From JAMXLO01 sp964427005 (lineage in GTDB: Bacteria > Pseudomonadota > Alphaproteobacteria > Acetobacterales > Acetobacteraceae): 64,000 nucleotides of DNA. A program made the position numbers and the translations under genes. The notes beneath the pieces were generated by a model, which was given only the letters and a program-made list of their open reading frames with translations, made no database searches and was not told where the DNA came from. The DNA is taken from the NCBI GenBank assembly GCA_964427005.1, contig CAYRTL010000006.1, positions 30,023 to 94,022 on the forward strand, read 5' to 3'. Shown piece after piece: positions 42,427 to 51,786 of this stretch; within the stretch, counting starts at the first letter, position 1, and every line of letters begins with the position of its first letter.

Positions 42427-43569
42427 ATGAGGACAGGCGAATCTGCATCGCTCAATCGTCGTGGCCTGCTGGGATGGGTGTCGGCGATGGCCGCCATCCC
42501 GACAGCGACATTCACCAGGGCCCGTGCCCAAGGAGGCAACGTGCAGACATCCCCAGCCCCAGCCGGGCACGGATCGCATGACATCCGGAAGAAGATGGTC
42601 GGTTTCATGCTGGCGCACGAACAGTTCACCGTGCCAAAGCTTTTGCAGATCGGTTCGCTCGCCGCGCGATCTGGCTTTCACCTTCTGGCGACCAGCGATC
42701 ATCTACAGCCTTGGCAAGCAAACGAGGGTCATTCCGGTGAAGCCTGGGTGACACTGGCCGCACTGGGTGCTCATGCTTCGCATAGTTGGATGGGCACAGC
42801 GGTGACATGTCCGATCTTGCGCTACAATCCCGCCGTAGTTGCGGAGGCATTCGCCTCGCTTGGCTTGCTTTACCCTGAGCGCATCTTTCTCGGCGTCGGT
42901 TCAGGTGAGGCACTGAATGAGCAGGCTGCGACAGGCCAGTGGCCGAAGTGGCAGGAGCGATGGGACCGGCTGATCGAGGCGATCACGGTCATTCGCCAAC
43001 TGTGGACAGGCGAGCACGTGTCGCACAAAGGCACCTACTACACCGTCGAAGCCAAACTCTATGATCCGCCCCCGAAGCCGATTCCGCTGCTGACCGCGGC
43101 CAACGGTCGCAAATCGATGCGGCTGGCAGGCCGGCATGGCGACGGCCTGATCACCGATCCGCAGACCTGGAAGCAGCACAAGTCGGAATGGGAATCTGGC
43201 GCGCGTGATGCAGGCAAGAACCCAGCAGAGATGCCGGTGTTGATCGAACAGTTCGTCATTGTAGGCGATACGGCGGAGGCGAAGCAGGCCGCCGAGCTGT
43301 GGCGCTTCATCCCCAAGGCGTTCAAGGGATATTACAACATCCACGATCCAGCGGAGATCCAGCGCCGGGCAGAGTCAGAGCAGCCGATCGAACAAATCAT
43401 CAAGGAATGGCCAGTCGGGACGGACGCGAACTTGCACGTCACGAAGATCAAGCAATTGTTCGATAGTGGCGCGAACATCGTCAATATTCACTCGGGCCAG
43501 CAGGATCAGGCGCGGGTCATCGAATTTTATGGCAGTCATGTGCTGCCGAAGCTCGGGCTGGCAGCCTAG
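42427..43569 (+). CDS. Tat-exported LLM-class flavin/F420-type dehydrogenase (FGD2-like)
   Basis: A 380-residue luciferase-like protein with a twin-arginine signal (LNRRGLLGWVSAMAAIPTA), so the folded enzyme with its cofactor would be exported. The barrel resembles F420-dependent glucose-6-phosphate dehydrogenase: GFHLLATSDHLQPW, TCPILRYNPAVVAEA, FLGVGSGEALNE and ANGRKSMRLAGRHGDGLI. Exported members of this type are best known in actinobacteria. Whether this organism makes F420 cannot be told; FMN is possible. A good ribosome site, GGGAGG, precedes the ATG. Confidence 0.86.
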   Translation: MRTGESASLNRRGLLGWVSAMAAIPTATFTRARAQGGNVQTSPAPAGHGSHDIRKKMVGFMLAHEQFTVPKLLQIGSLAARSGFHLLATSDHLQPWQANEGHSGEAWVTLAALGAHASHSWMGTAVTCPILRYNPAVVAEAFASLGLLYPERIFLGVGSGEALNEQAATGQWPKWQERWDRLIEAITVIRQLWTGEHVSHKGTYYTVEAKLYDPPPKPIPLLTAANGRKSMRLAGRHGDGLITDPQTWKQHKSEWESGARDAGKNPAEMPVLIEQFVIVGDTAEAKQAAELWRFIPKAFKGYYNIHDPAEIQRRAESEQPIEQIIKEWPVGTDANLHVTKIKQLFDSGANIVNIHSGQQDQARVIEFYGSHVLPKLGLAA

Positions 43570-44813
43570 GAAGCTGGAGGTCGCGCAGCCAGTGCGGCCA
43601 CAACGCTGAGGCAGGACAAGGCAACGAAGCACTGCAGCGACAGTTCGTACCCGCCCGACCAGTCGCGAAGGATGCCGGAGAGCAATGGGCCTGACGCTTG
43701 CGCCAGCACCTGCACCGAAAGGGCAATGCCTCGGATCGCTCCGTAGCTGGTGCGTCCGTAATAGTCGGCCCAGGCGATTGGCAGGAGTGTCAGTAGTCCG
43801 CCGATGCCGATACCGAAAATCGATGCCGCAAGATAGCCATCGCGAGGTGTCGCAATGCCCAGCATCGCGTAGGTGCCGATGGCCAGTGCGAGGCCAGAGA
43901 GTGTCAGCGCATAACGTAGCGGCAACGAACGCGGGAAGAAGCCGAAGCTGAAACTCGCAATACCCGACATCAGCGAAAACGTGCTGACGATCGTCGCCGC
44001 GACGGCGGGACTGAGACCGCGTTCGATCAGGAACGGAGCCTGGTGCAGGCTCACGCCCGCCTGAACGGGGTAGGCAAACAGTGTGAACAGACACAGCAGC
44101 CAGAACGAGGACGTACGCAGAGCCTGAGCGCGGGTGAAACTCGGCTCTGGTCGGGAACGTCGCGTCGTATGCGGCGTGCCCCGGCGATCCGGCACCAGCC
44201 CGAGATCTTCGGGGCGGCGTACCATGAACAGGAATGAGGGGATGAAGCCAATGATCAGCACGGCACTGCCGACAGCAAGCCAACCCGCCCGCCAATCGCT
44301 GTGTTGAATCGCGGTCTGTGCAATCAGCGGCAGGCTGACCAGCCCTGCCATCTGCGCGAGGGTCGCGATGCCAGTCGCCAAGGCACGATTGCTGATGAAC
44401 CAGTTGTTGACCGCACCATAGATGCCAAGGTCGAACGGGCCGGCAAAGTTCGTGCGCGCGATGCAAAACAGCAAGTAGAACATCAGCAGCGAACTGGTCA
44501 GCGACAGCAGCATGTTCGACAGCCCTGTCGTCAGTACCGCGAGACACAGCACCAACCGCGCGCCTCTGCGGTCGAGCATACGGCCCAAGGTTGGCGCCGA
44601 CAGCGCCGCCAACACACCGCCGAGTGAGACGGCGCCAGACAGTGCTGTGCGCGACCAGCCGAAATGACGCGTCATTGGCTCGACAAAGATCGACAGCGTT
44701 GCAACCGCGCCGCCTTGACGCGAAAACCCCGCACAGCAGGCGCAGGCCAGTATGACCCAGCCATAGAAGAATGGCAGACGCCGAACCAGCAGACGCGGGA
44801 GCGCCACGCTCAT
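43566..44813 (-). CDS. MFS transporter, monocarboxylate-type
   Basis: A 415-residue membrane protein with about 12 hydrophobic segments. The FYGWVILACACCAGFSRQGG start, FGWSRTALSGAVSLGG and the LDRRGARLVL loop between helices 2 and 3 place it in the MCT/OFA-like branch, as for the protein at 3196. The ATG at 44813 follows GGGAGG. It lies 23 bases after the peptide-binding-protein gene and may be co-transcribed with it. Its end overlaps the end of the flavin dehydrogenase gene. Confidence 0.87.
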   Translation of the reverse strand: MSVALPRLLVRRLPFFYGWVILACACCAGFSRQGGAVATLSIFVEPMTRHFGWSRTALSGAVSLGGVLAALSAPTLGRMLDRRGARLVLCLAVLTTGLSNMLLSLTSSLLMFYLLFCIARTNFAGPFDLGIYGAVNNWFISNRALATGIATLAQMAGLVSLPLIAQTAIQHSDWRAGWLAVGSAVLIIGFIPSFLFMVRRPEDLGLVPDRRGTPHTTRRSRPEPSFTRAQALRTSSFWLLCLFTLFAYPVQAGVSLHQAPFLIERGLSPAVAATIVSTFSLMSGIASFSFGFFPRSLPLRYALTLSGLALAIGTYAMLGIATPRDGYLAASIFGIGIGGLLTLLPIAWADYYGRTSYGAIRGIALSVQVLAQASGPLLSGILRDWSGGYELSLQCFVALSCLSVVAALAARPPAS

Positions 44814-44836
44814 GGCGGTGGCCTCCCGCGACGTCC

Positions 44837-46423
44837 TCAGGCCTTGCTCACGTTCCAGAATACGGGCACCGCGCCCTTCAGAATGCCGCTGAGATTGTTG
44901 CGCCACGCCGATGGCGGCAAATACTGGCCCAGCGGGATGAAAGGTACGGTTTCGAACGCGCGCGTCTGGATCTGGGTATCAAGCCGCTTCTTCTCGGATT
45001 CGTCGTTGCTGTCCATCCACGCGGTGCGCAACGCCTCGATCTTGTCGTCACTCGGCCAGCCGAACCAGGCGTCCTTGCCGTTGCCGCGCAGATTGGTCGC
45101 AAAGACAGGATCGCGGTACTCCGCCGCCGGCGCACCATAGGGGAACAGCGACCAGCCACCTTTGTCCAACGGCTCCCTGCTGGTGCGACGCTGCACGACC
45201 GTGCCCCAGTCTAGTGACTGCTCATCCAGATTGATCCCAGCCCGTCGCAGCGACGAAGCGACGACACTGCTCATCGCATCGTAAAAGGTCTGGTCGGTGG
45301 GATGCATCAGCACGACCCGTTCGCCGCCATAACCGGCCTGCTTCAGCATGGCCTTGATTTCGTCGGTGCTCGGGCGCTTCCGAACTGCGTTCATGCCAGC
45401 ATCATTGGCCGAAGGCGTTCCAGGCAGGAAGAAGCCGACGGGCGCGCGATAGAGATTGCTTTGGTCACCCATGACAGCCGTCATCACTTCCACCTGGTCG
45501 ATGGATGCAAGCATCGCACGGCGAATGGCGTCATTCGACGTCGGCCCTTGCAGGCAGTTCGGTCGTAATCCGCCAAACGTGCCATAGATGTCGATCGGCC
45601 CGACCGTGACGCCGGATGCCTTGCGCAGCATCGGCAACAGATCGGGCAGCGGTGAATCGAGCCAATCCACTTCACCCCTGGCAAGCGCATTTGCAGCGGT
45701 GGCTGCGTCAGGAATGATGCGCCATTCAACGCGATCCACCAGCACGCGGTAACCTCCAGCGGCGAAGCTTGCAGGCTCCGGCCGCGGATTGTAGCGGTCG
45801 AACTTGGCGAACACCGCTAAGTTGCCGGCAACAAACTCATTGGCGACGAAGCGGAAGGGCCCGCTGCCCACGACCTCGGCCACCTGCTTGAACGGATCGG
45901 TTTTTGCCAGACGTTCGGGCATGATCACCGGCGTCGGCTGCGTCTTCGCGAGCGCATAGGGCAATGAGGCAAACGGCTTGCGCAGCCGGAAGACGAGCGT
46001 CCGATCGTCCGGCGCTTCGAGTGCATCCATGCGCTCGGCTATCGTCTGACCGATCGCATCGCGCTTCATCCAGCGCTGCAGCGATGCGACACAATCGCGC
46101 GCCAGCACTTTCTCGCCGTCATGGAACAGCAAGCCATCGCGCAGGCGCATGGTCCAGCGCAAACCGTTATCCTCAACCTGATGCCCCTCGACCATTTGCG
46201 GCTTCGGGTCAAGCGCCTCGTCGCGGCCATAAAGCGTCTCGAACACCATCGCGGCAAAGTTCCGCGTGACCAGGGCGGTGGTCCACACAGGATCAAGGCT
46301 GGTGAGGTTCGCCTGTGGCACATGGATCAGCGTCTTGGCCTTGCCGCCCACAGCCGGTTGCGCGAGCGAGGGACGGGAGATGGCAACGGCGGCGGCACCC
46401 GCCAGCAAGGCACGACGTTTCAT
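44837..46423 (-). CDS. Peptide-type ABC substrate-binding protein (SBP family 5), orphan
   Basis: A 528-residue exported binding protein. The signal (MKRRALLAGAAAVAISRPSLA) has a twin-arginine-like lead. Family-5 blocks include TSLDPVWTTALVTRNFAAMV, LRDGLLFHDGEKV with FVANEFVAGNLAVF, and a closing VPFIPLGQY. Family-5 proteins deliver peptides, nickel, opines or acyl amino acids to Dpp/Opp permeases. No permease or ATPase is adjacent, whereas the Dpp-type system at 16369-20226 lacks its binding protein. Start at 46423 is supported by GGAGGA upstream. Confidence 0.9.
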   Translation of the reverse strand: MKRRALLAGAAAVAISRPSLAQPAVGGKAKTLIHVPQANLTSLDPVWTTALVTRNFAAMVFETLYGRDEALDPKPQMVEGHQVEDNGLRWTMRLRDGLLFHDGEKVLARDCVASLQRWMKRDAIGQTIAERMDALEAPDDRTLVFRLRKPFASLPYALAKTQPTPVIMPERLAKTDPFKQVAEVVGSGPFRFVANEFVAGNLAVFAKFDRYNPRPEPASFAAGGYRVLVDRVEWRIIPDAATAANALARGEVDWLDSPLPDLLPMLRKASGVTVGPIDIYGTFGGLRPNCLQGPTSNDAIRRAMLASIDQVEVMTAVMGDQSNLYRAPVGFFLPGTPSANDAGMNAVRKRPSTDEIKAMLKQAGYGGERVVLMHPTDQTFYDAMSSVVASSLRRAGINLDEQSLDWGTVVQRRTSREPLDKGGWSLFPYGAPAAEYRDPVFATNLRGNGKDAWFGWPSDDKIEALRTAWMDSNDESEKKRLDTQIQTRAFETVPFIPLGQYLPPSAWRNNLSGILKGAVPVFWNVSKA

Positions 46424-46519
46424 TGAGGACGTCCTCCGGCTTCCGAATTGCGGATAATCCAGCATGCACGCCCGGCATCGACAACTGCCGGAAAGCGCCG
46501 TCCAGGCATGCGCGTTGAT

Positions 46520-48391
46520 TTAGCGGGGATGTGTATGACCGGCAGGCGTGGTCACGACGAGAGGATGGGCGGCGATGTCCCGAAGCCTGGCAGCTACAAC
46601 CTGAGGGTCTCGCCAGTTTGCGGGATTACCCTCCTGCCACACAGCGCGCAGCCAGCCGTTCGGATCGACCAGCACCTGTGTCCCGTCCAAGCCTTCTGGC
46701 GTCATGCCAAGGAGTATTGCCAGTGCGGTCCAGACCTGCGGCTCGATCGTGACGCAGACGTCCGCGAGCGGGCGCACGAGCGTGTTGCGCACCACGAGGA
46801 TCGTAACCGCATCGATGTCGCCGGCGGGAGCCGTGCCGCCGGCGATGAGACGCAGAGCGCGGCCGCGGAAATCATCCAGGTCGGCAATCTGTCCCTTCGG
46901 GCATTGCGCATCGAACTGCGGCATCGCCACCGGCACGGGCCAATGACCGGTGCGGCGCATCGCTTCGCCAGCATTGTGGGCATGCAGGTAGTCGATCAGG
47001 TGCCAGATGGCCTCACTCGAAAGACTGGCGGTGAAGCCTGGCATTTCCGTCATGCCGTCAGCAGTCGTGAAGCCATGGGAGATGAACCAGTACAGGTCAC
47101 CATCCGCGTGCGCACGAAAATGCTCCGCCGTCAAATCAGCGGGCGGTACCGGCAAGGATCGAGCGGCGGGTCCGTCGCCATGCGCCTCGGCCCCGTGGCA
47201 GACCGTGCAATGTGTGGTGAACAGCCGCTCGCCACTGACGATCGAGGTGGCCGCGAACTCGGTGGGCGAGGTGAAGAAACTGGTCGGATAGGCCGCGACG
47301 AACAGCAGATCGAGATGCGGGATCGACCATACCAGGATGAATGCTGCGGCGCCCAACCCGAACCATCGGATGCGGCGCCAGAACACACTCAACGCCAGAA
47401 ATGCGATGCCGACCGCGACGCCAGTCAGCGCGATCGTGATTTCCCTTCGCAAATCGGGATCATCGAATGCGGCCAGGCTGGGCCGCCACTGAAATGGCCA
47501 GACCGGTTGTTCGTGCGTGCCCGGTGTGCGCGAGGCAAGAAAGGCGGCGGTGATGACAACACAGGCGCCTAGCGCGATCTCCAGTGCGATCGAGATTCGC
47601 ATCGTGCGTATCTGCGCGCTTCCAGTCAGCCGCTCTGTCAGCACGAGCCGGTTCAGCGCCGCAAGCGCCAGCAACGCAATGAACGATCCGAGTTTGATAA
47701 GCGCGACGTGGCCATAAGCGGTGCCGAACAGTCCGGGCAGTCCGCCCACCAGCGCAGCTATCTGCACGATCGCCGTTCCCATCAGCAGCAGCACGGAGGC
47801 CAGACCAACGGGCGTGAAGTTGCGGCACGCGTTTGCTGCTGCGTCGCGCGGCACAATGCTGATAATCAGAAGCAATGGGAGCAACCCGCCTAGCCAGGCG
47901 CCGGCAGCCAGCAGATGCAGCACCTCGGAGGCGGTCAGTTCGCCACCTGCCCGCCCGCCGATGGCGCCGGCGTGGCCGAGTACCGGTTGTAAGGCAAGCG
48001 CAGCGCCGGATAGCAGCATGGCTGCAACCAAGCTCAGGCGACGCAACCGGGTTATAACCAGCACAAGACTCAGCAGGGCAAGCCGCGCTACCAAACACTG
48101 GCCGAATTGGGTGCGCAACGCCACGGTCGGCACCGTGCGCAGGGTCGCGGCAACATTGTCCATGCCGGCGATCAGTGCGGTTTCGGCGATAAGCCATGCA
48201 ATCCCAATGACCACGCTGCACACGGCGCTGACACGCGCGATACGGAGCAAGACGTCTTGAGCCCGCAGCGCATCAGGCGCCGGTCTCGCCGGCAGCACAG
48301 CCAAAAGGAAGAGCAGGGTGCCGAAGAGCGATGCGAGCGCCGCAACATGCAGCCCGCGCAGTATCGACCCAGCAACACCGATGTCAGCCAT
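46520..48391 (-). CDS. CopD-type membrane domain fused to cytochrome c
   Basis: A 623-residue protein. Residues 1-285 have about eight membrane helices with a CopD-like pattern (VLGHAG with H140, SEVLHLLAAGAWLGGLLPLL with H159, TAYGHVALIKLG with H228). Further helices (about 318-370) lead to a c-type heme site C395-x2-C398-H399 (CTVCHG) with GMTEMPGF supplying the likely methionine ligand. The last about 120 residues have no obvious relative. CopD proteins are linked to copper entry across the inner membrane; the fused heme suggests redox coupling (inference). It starts 3 bases after copC. Confidence 0.85.
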   Translation of the reverse strand: MADIGVAGSILRGLHVAALASLFGTLLFLLAVLPARPAPDALRAQDVLLRIARVSAVCSVVIGIAWLIAETALIAGMDNVAATLRTVPTVALRTQFGQCLVARLALLSLVLVITRLRRLSLVAAMLLSGAALALQPVLGHAGAIGGRAGGELTASEVLHLLAAGAWLGGLLPLLLIISIVPRDAAANACRNFTPVGLASVLLLMGTAIVQIAALVGGLPGLFGTAYGHVALIKLGSFIALLALAALNRLVLTERLTGSAQIRTMRISIALEIALGACVVITAAFLASRTPGTHEQPVWPFQWRPSLAAFDDPDLRREITIALTGVAVGIAFLALSVFWRRIRWFGLGAAAFILVWSIPHLDLLFVAAYPTSFFTSPTEFAATSIVSGERLFTTHCTVCHGAEAHGDGPAARSLPVPPADLTAEHFRAHADGDLYWFISHGFTTADGMTEMPGFTASLSSEAIWHLIDYLHAHNAGEAMRRTGHWPVPVAMPQFDAQCPKGQIADLDDFRGRALRLIAGGTAPAGDIDAVTILVVRNTLVRPLADVCVTIEPQVWTALAILLGMTPEGLDGTQVLVDPNGWLRAVWQEGNPANWRDPQVVAARLRDIAAHPLVVTTPAGHTHPR

Positions 48392-48394
48392 GCG

Positions 48395-48757
48395 CTATTT
48401 GACCGTGAACCTGAAGGAGCCCTCGGTCTTATGCGTGTCCACCGATGTCGCGTGCCAGATCACGGTGTAGCGTCCATTGGCCAGCGAGGGGAGGCTGATG
48501 ATCAGTTGACGGTTGTTTCCGCCCCGGGCAGCCGGTTTGCCAATGGGCACCGTGTTGCCTTGCTCATTGCGAAGCTCGACCATGCTGAACAAGGGTTCGA
48601 CACCTTCACTGAAGGTCAGGACCAATTCTGACGGTGCGGTAGGTACTTCGCTGCCGACAGCAGGACTGGCGCGCTCCAGGAAAGCGTGCGCCCAGGCTGG
48701 GGAGGCGCCTACCAGCATGGCCAGCATGAACAAATGAATGGGACGCATCATTGCCAC
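48395..48757 (-). CDS. copC: CopC-type periplasmic copper-binding protein
   Basis: A 120-residue protein with a signal peptide ending AWA. The mature protein starts at H24 (HAFLERASPAVGS), the N-terminal histidine of the Cu(II) brace, and the partner residues D107 and H109 are in VDTHKTEGSF. The methionine-rich Cu(I) site of classic CopC is absent, as in the Cu(II)-only class. Two alternative ATGs lie within three codons of the start. It overlaps the end of the outer-membrane-like gene and precedes CopD directly. Confidence 0.9.
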   Translation of the reverse strand: MAMMRPIHLFMLAMLVGASPAWAHAFLERASPAVGSEVPTAPSELVLTFSEGVEPLFSMVELRNEQGNTVPIGKPAARGGNNRQLIISLPSLANGRYTVIWHATSVDTHKTEGSFRFTVK

Positions 48758-49713
48758 CAGCTCGCGATCGGCTTGCCCAGGCTATTTGGGAACAAGTCAT
48801 CGAAATAGAGATGGAACTGCGCGATCACACCCACGCGTGAGCCGGTTTGTCCATTGCCGGGGATGAGCGCCTCTACTGTTACGGCATAGCTGTCCGCCGT
48901 GTAGTTGATGCCTGCGCCGATCAGGTACTGCGTGCTCGTATTTTTTGGCTTACTGGCCGGAGATGACCAGGCAACTTCGACGACAGGTGTCAGCCGGTTG
49001 ATGAACTCCGGCAATCCAAAATCCTTCACTTGGGTCTGCAGGTAGCGCATGCTGTACTGCAGCGACAAGCCACCGGTCCACATGTTCGACCTCCCGTTGT
49101 TGAACAGCGTTGCACCGCTGTCGGGATCCATGCCGGTGGCCTTCAACTTCTTATCGGCGATCTGGTACCCCAGCGTGCCGGTCAGCGCGAGGGGGCGCAG
49201 GAAATCAACGGGAATGTCGCCAAACCCCTTACCCCAATAGATCTTGGGTGTGGTTGCGCTGGTGTCCTCGTTGCCTAGCGTCGCACCAGTATCTCCGGTG
49301 GCACCGGTACGGGCGAATTCGCGCGAAATCCCCACCGAAAACATGAACTCGTGCTCGGGGTTGACAAGAACCTTGTACTTGGCCGTTGCGGTAAGATTTT
49401 GCCATCCGCTCGCCGTCCCGGCTCCGGGCGTGTGCAGCCAGGAATAACCGTCATTGATACCGAAACCAAAATTCTCAGTGATCCGCTTATCGAATTCGGA
49501 GTTGATGTTGTAGAGCTGCGGCACCGAGCTGCCTCCGCCGGGCTGCGGCAACCAGGTGAAAGTTGGCAAGCTCGCCTCATCGGCGACGTTCGGATCGTCG
49601 ATTATCAGTGTGCTGATGAACATGTGCGGGCCGGCAAAGCCGTGGGCGAACACAGGGTGTAGAGGTAGTAGGCTGGCGCCGGCAAGCGCAGCCAAGAGCT
49701 TCGGATAATGCAC
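48748..49713 (-). CDS. Putative outer-membrane beta-barrel protein, unknown function
   Basis: A 321-residue exported protein: signal peptide MHYPKLLAALAGASLLPLHPVFA, then a mature chain rich in alternating polar and aromatic strands (NFGFGINDGYSWLH, LTATAKYKVLV, GGLSLQYSMRYLQTQV) and a C-terminal strand with aromatic residues ending WWQ. This fits an outer-membrane barrel or transporter-like porin. The mature N-terminus begins HGFAGPHMF, with two histidines that could bind metal. It lies between a DUF2946-like gene and copC, so a role in metal passage is plausible but unproven. Confidence 0.72.
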   Translation of the reverse strand: MHYPKLLAALAGASLLPLHPVFAHGFAGPHMFISTLIIDDPNVADEASLPTFTWLPQPGGGSSVPQLYNINSEFDKRITENFGFGINDGYSWLHTPGAGTASGWQNLTATAKYKVLVNPEHEFMFSVGISREFARTGATGDTGATLGNEDTSATTPKIYWGKGFGDIPVDFLRPLALTGTLGYQIADKKLKATGMDPDSGATLFNNGRSNMWTGGLSLQYSMRYLQTQVKDFGLPEFINRLTPVVEVAWSSPASKPKNTSTQYLIGAGINYTADSYAVTVEALIPGNGQTGSRVGVIAQFHLYFDDLFPNSLGKPIASWWQ

Positions 49714-49779
49714 GATCAGACTCCTCTGACGTGAGTTGGCAGGATCGGCGCGGCAGGCGCGCCATGAAGGAAGCCAGAC

Positions 49780-50145
49780 TCAGGTCAGCGGAGGTGGGCC
49801 TCGCGGTTCAGCGGCGAGAGAAATGGGAGCCGGCGGTGCGCGGGCGCGCGGCGGATCCAATAGACGTGCAACGAGCAATTGCCGTTCCGGCAGCGCGGGT
49901 GTCGGTGGCAATATCGCAAGCGACCCAGCATGCGTCTGGCAAATGACGCACAGCACGCAGTCATGTCCGCTCTGCCCTGGCGGTGACGGAGCCTGTTGTC
50001 CTTCGTCTGCGCCTGCGTGGCAGATCGGAATGTTGCCAAGTGGATCGGCGCCAATGGCAAGTGGCCCAAGAGGCATCGTGGCGACCACGATGATCTGGCA
50101 CCAGGCAGCAAGCCATGTGACGGCGAACCTTACCGTGGACTGCAT
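49780..50145 (-). CDS. DUF2946-like small cysteine protein
   Basis: A 121-residue protein with an N-terminal signal or anchor (VTWLAAWCQIIVVATMPLG), then IPICHAG (C42, H43) and GHDCVLCVIC (H61, C63, C66, C69), the cysteine-histidine pattern of DUF2946. The proline-rich C-terminus is low complexity. Family members are found beside copper and TonB genes and may bind metal in the periplasm. It starts 11 bases after the metal permease stop. Confidence 0.7.
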   Translation of the reverse strand: MQSTVRFAVTWLAAWCQIIVVATMPLGPLAIGADPLGNIPICHAGADEGQQAPSPPGQSGHDCVLCVICQTHAGSLAILPPTPALPERQLLVARLLDPPRARAPPAPISLAAEPRGPPPLT

Positions 50146-50156
50146 GGACCCGGCAG

Positions 50157-50984
50157 TTAACGTGACAGAGGCGGATCAGTAGCCTCACGTAATGCCAGAG
50201 GCAAGCTCCGCGCCGATGTTGCGATCAGATAGATGCCGGCGGCCAGCGCTGTGATCCAGAAGCTTGTCGGCCAGTCCGTCTGATAAGCAAGCACCAGTCC
50301 GAGCCAGGCTTCCACCAGCGCCAATGCGGTGGACAGGGCCAGCCCACTCCAGAACCGCGCCGTGAAGCACTGCGCCGAGGCGGCAGGGCCAATCATCAGC
50401 GCGAACACCAGCAGGACGCCGACAATCTGCGCGCATTCCGACACGGCCAACGCGACGATAGCCAGGAACAGCACAGAGATCAGCCGCAGCGACACGCCCT
50501 TTGCCTCCGCCAGTTCTGGCTGCAGGCTTGCGAACAGCAGTGGTCGCGAGATCACAGCGAGTCCCGCAATGGCGGCAACGGCCAGCAACAGCAGCATCCA
50601 TACGGTTTCGGCATCAACGCCCAGAATGTTGCCGAACAACAGGCTGGTGGCCTGCGTTGCATAGGCGGTGAAGAAGTTCAGGAACAGCAGTCCCAGCCCC
50701 AGCGAGAGAGCCAGTACGATACCAATCGCTACGTCGCGCTGGTGCAACTTTTCGCCCAGCAGGCCCATGCCGATGCCGCCGGCGAGTGTCATGGCGACGA
50801 GGCCCCATAGCGGCGATAGACCAACGAGTACTGCCCCTGTGGCGCCGGCAAAACCGACATGTGAGAGAGCGTGACCGGCGAATGCCTGCCCGCGCAATAC
50901 CAGGAAGTAGCCGACCGGGCCGCACACCAGCGCCACCACACTCGCGGCGGCGAAGGCGGTCTGCATGAAGTCATAAGTGAACAT
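50157..50984 (-). CDS. Zinc/manganese-type ABC permease (ZnuB family)
   Basis: A 275-residue membrane protein of the ABC-3 family. GYFLVLRGQAFAGHALSHVGFAGA is the hallmark second-helix region (quoted in part), followed by LLFGNILGVD and LLVFALMIGPAASAQ. The frame is open further upstream inside the ATPase gene; the start at 50984 (MFTYDFMQTAF) best matches family length, though starts at 50996 or 51002 are possible. It forms the channel of the importer with the genes at 50971 and 51783. Confidence 0.9.
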   Translation of the reverse strand: MFTYDFMQTAFAAASVVALVCGPVGYFLVLRGQAFAGHALSHVGFAGATGAVLVGLSPLWGLVAMTLAGGIGMGLLGEKLHQRDVAIGIVLALSLGLGLLFLNFFTAYATQATSLLFGNILGVDAETVWMLLLLAVAAIAGLAVISRPLLFASLQPELAEAKGVSLRLISVLFLAIVALAVSECAQIVGVLLVFALMIGPAASAQCFTARFWSGLALSTALALVEAWLGLVLAYQTDWPTSFWITALAAGIYLIATSARSLPLALREATDPPLSR

Positions 50985-51786
50985 GATGCTCGCCATGGTC
51001 ATGCTGGTGCGCATCACGCTCCACGTCGTGGCCGCCGGACATGACGAAAATCCTGCCATTCAGCCGCACCACATCGATCTCGGAGCCATAGAGTCGCGAG
51101 AGGACCGGGCCGGTGATCACCTCATCGACTGTGCCAAGTGCGGCATGGCCTTGCCCGAGGTAGAGTACGCGGTCCAATGCGCCGAGTAGTGGATTGAGCT
51201 CATGCGCGCTGAACAGCACCGTGATGCCAAGCTCCTGTTGCAGCGCCCGCGTCAGCTCCACCACAGCGTGCTGATGATGCGGATCGAGACTGATCAGCGG
51301 CTCATCGAGCAGCAGAAGGCGTGGGCGACCCAGCAGCGCCTGTGCCAGCAGCAGCCGCTGACGCTCGCCGCCCGAGGTCTCTGCCAAAGGCCTCCGCGCA
51401 AGATCGCTTGCCTCCACCATTTCCAGTGCCCAGGCAACTTCATGGCGTGCCAAACGGCCGAGTAACGGCAGACCCCAGCGATGGCCACGGACGCCGCTCG
51501 CGACGAAGTCCCATCCGGACAGGCGGAGGTGATCCAACGCGCCGCGCACCTGCGGCATGTAGCCGATGGCGGGATTGCCGCGAGAGACCGGCTTGCCCAG
51601 AACCCGGATCGCGCCGCGGCGGGGCGGCAGCAGTCCAAGCACCGCACGCATCAGCGTCGTCTTGCCCGATCCGTTCGGGCCCAGCACGCCGATGAACTCA
51701 TCCTGACGGATCGCCAGGTCGATGTCTGTCAGTACGGTCCTGGAGCCAAACGCCAGAGTTACGCCGGCAAACTCAATGGCATTCAC
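50971..51786 (-). CDS. Zinc/manganese-type ABC ATPase (ZnuC family) with histidine-rich tail
   Basis: A 271-residue ATPase: Walker A GPNGSGKT (residues 36-43), signature TSGGERQRLLLAQAL, Walker B LLLLDEPLISLD and H-loop FSAHELNPLL. The C-terminus is histidine-rich (DAHQHDHGEHHVHL), as in many zinc-importer ATPases, where it may sense or buffer zinc. It overlaps the binding-protein gene by four bases. Confidence 0.92.
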   Translation of the reverse strand: MNAIEFAGVTLAFGSRTVLTDIDLAIRQDEFIGVLGPNGSGKTTLMRAVLGLLPPRRGAIRVLGKPVSRGNPAIGYMPQVRGALDHLRLSGWDFVASGVRGHRWGLPLLGRLARHEVAWALEMVEASDLARRPLAETSGGERQRLLLAQALLGRPRLLLLDEPLISLDPHHQHAVVELTRALQQELGITVLFSAHELNPLLGALDRVLYLGQGHAALGTVDEVITGPVLSRLYGSEIDVVRLNGRIFVMSGGHDVERDAHQHDHGEHHVHL

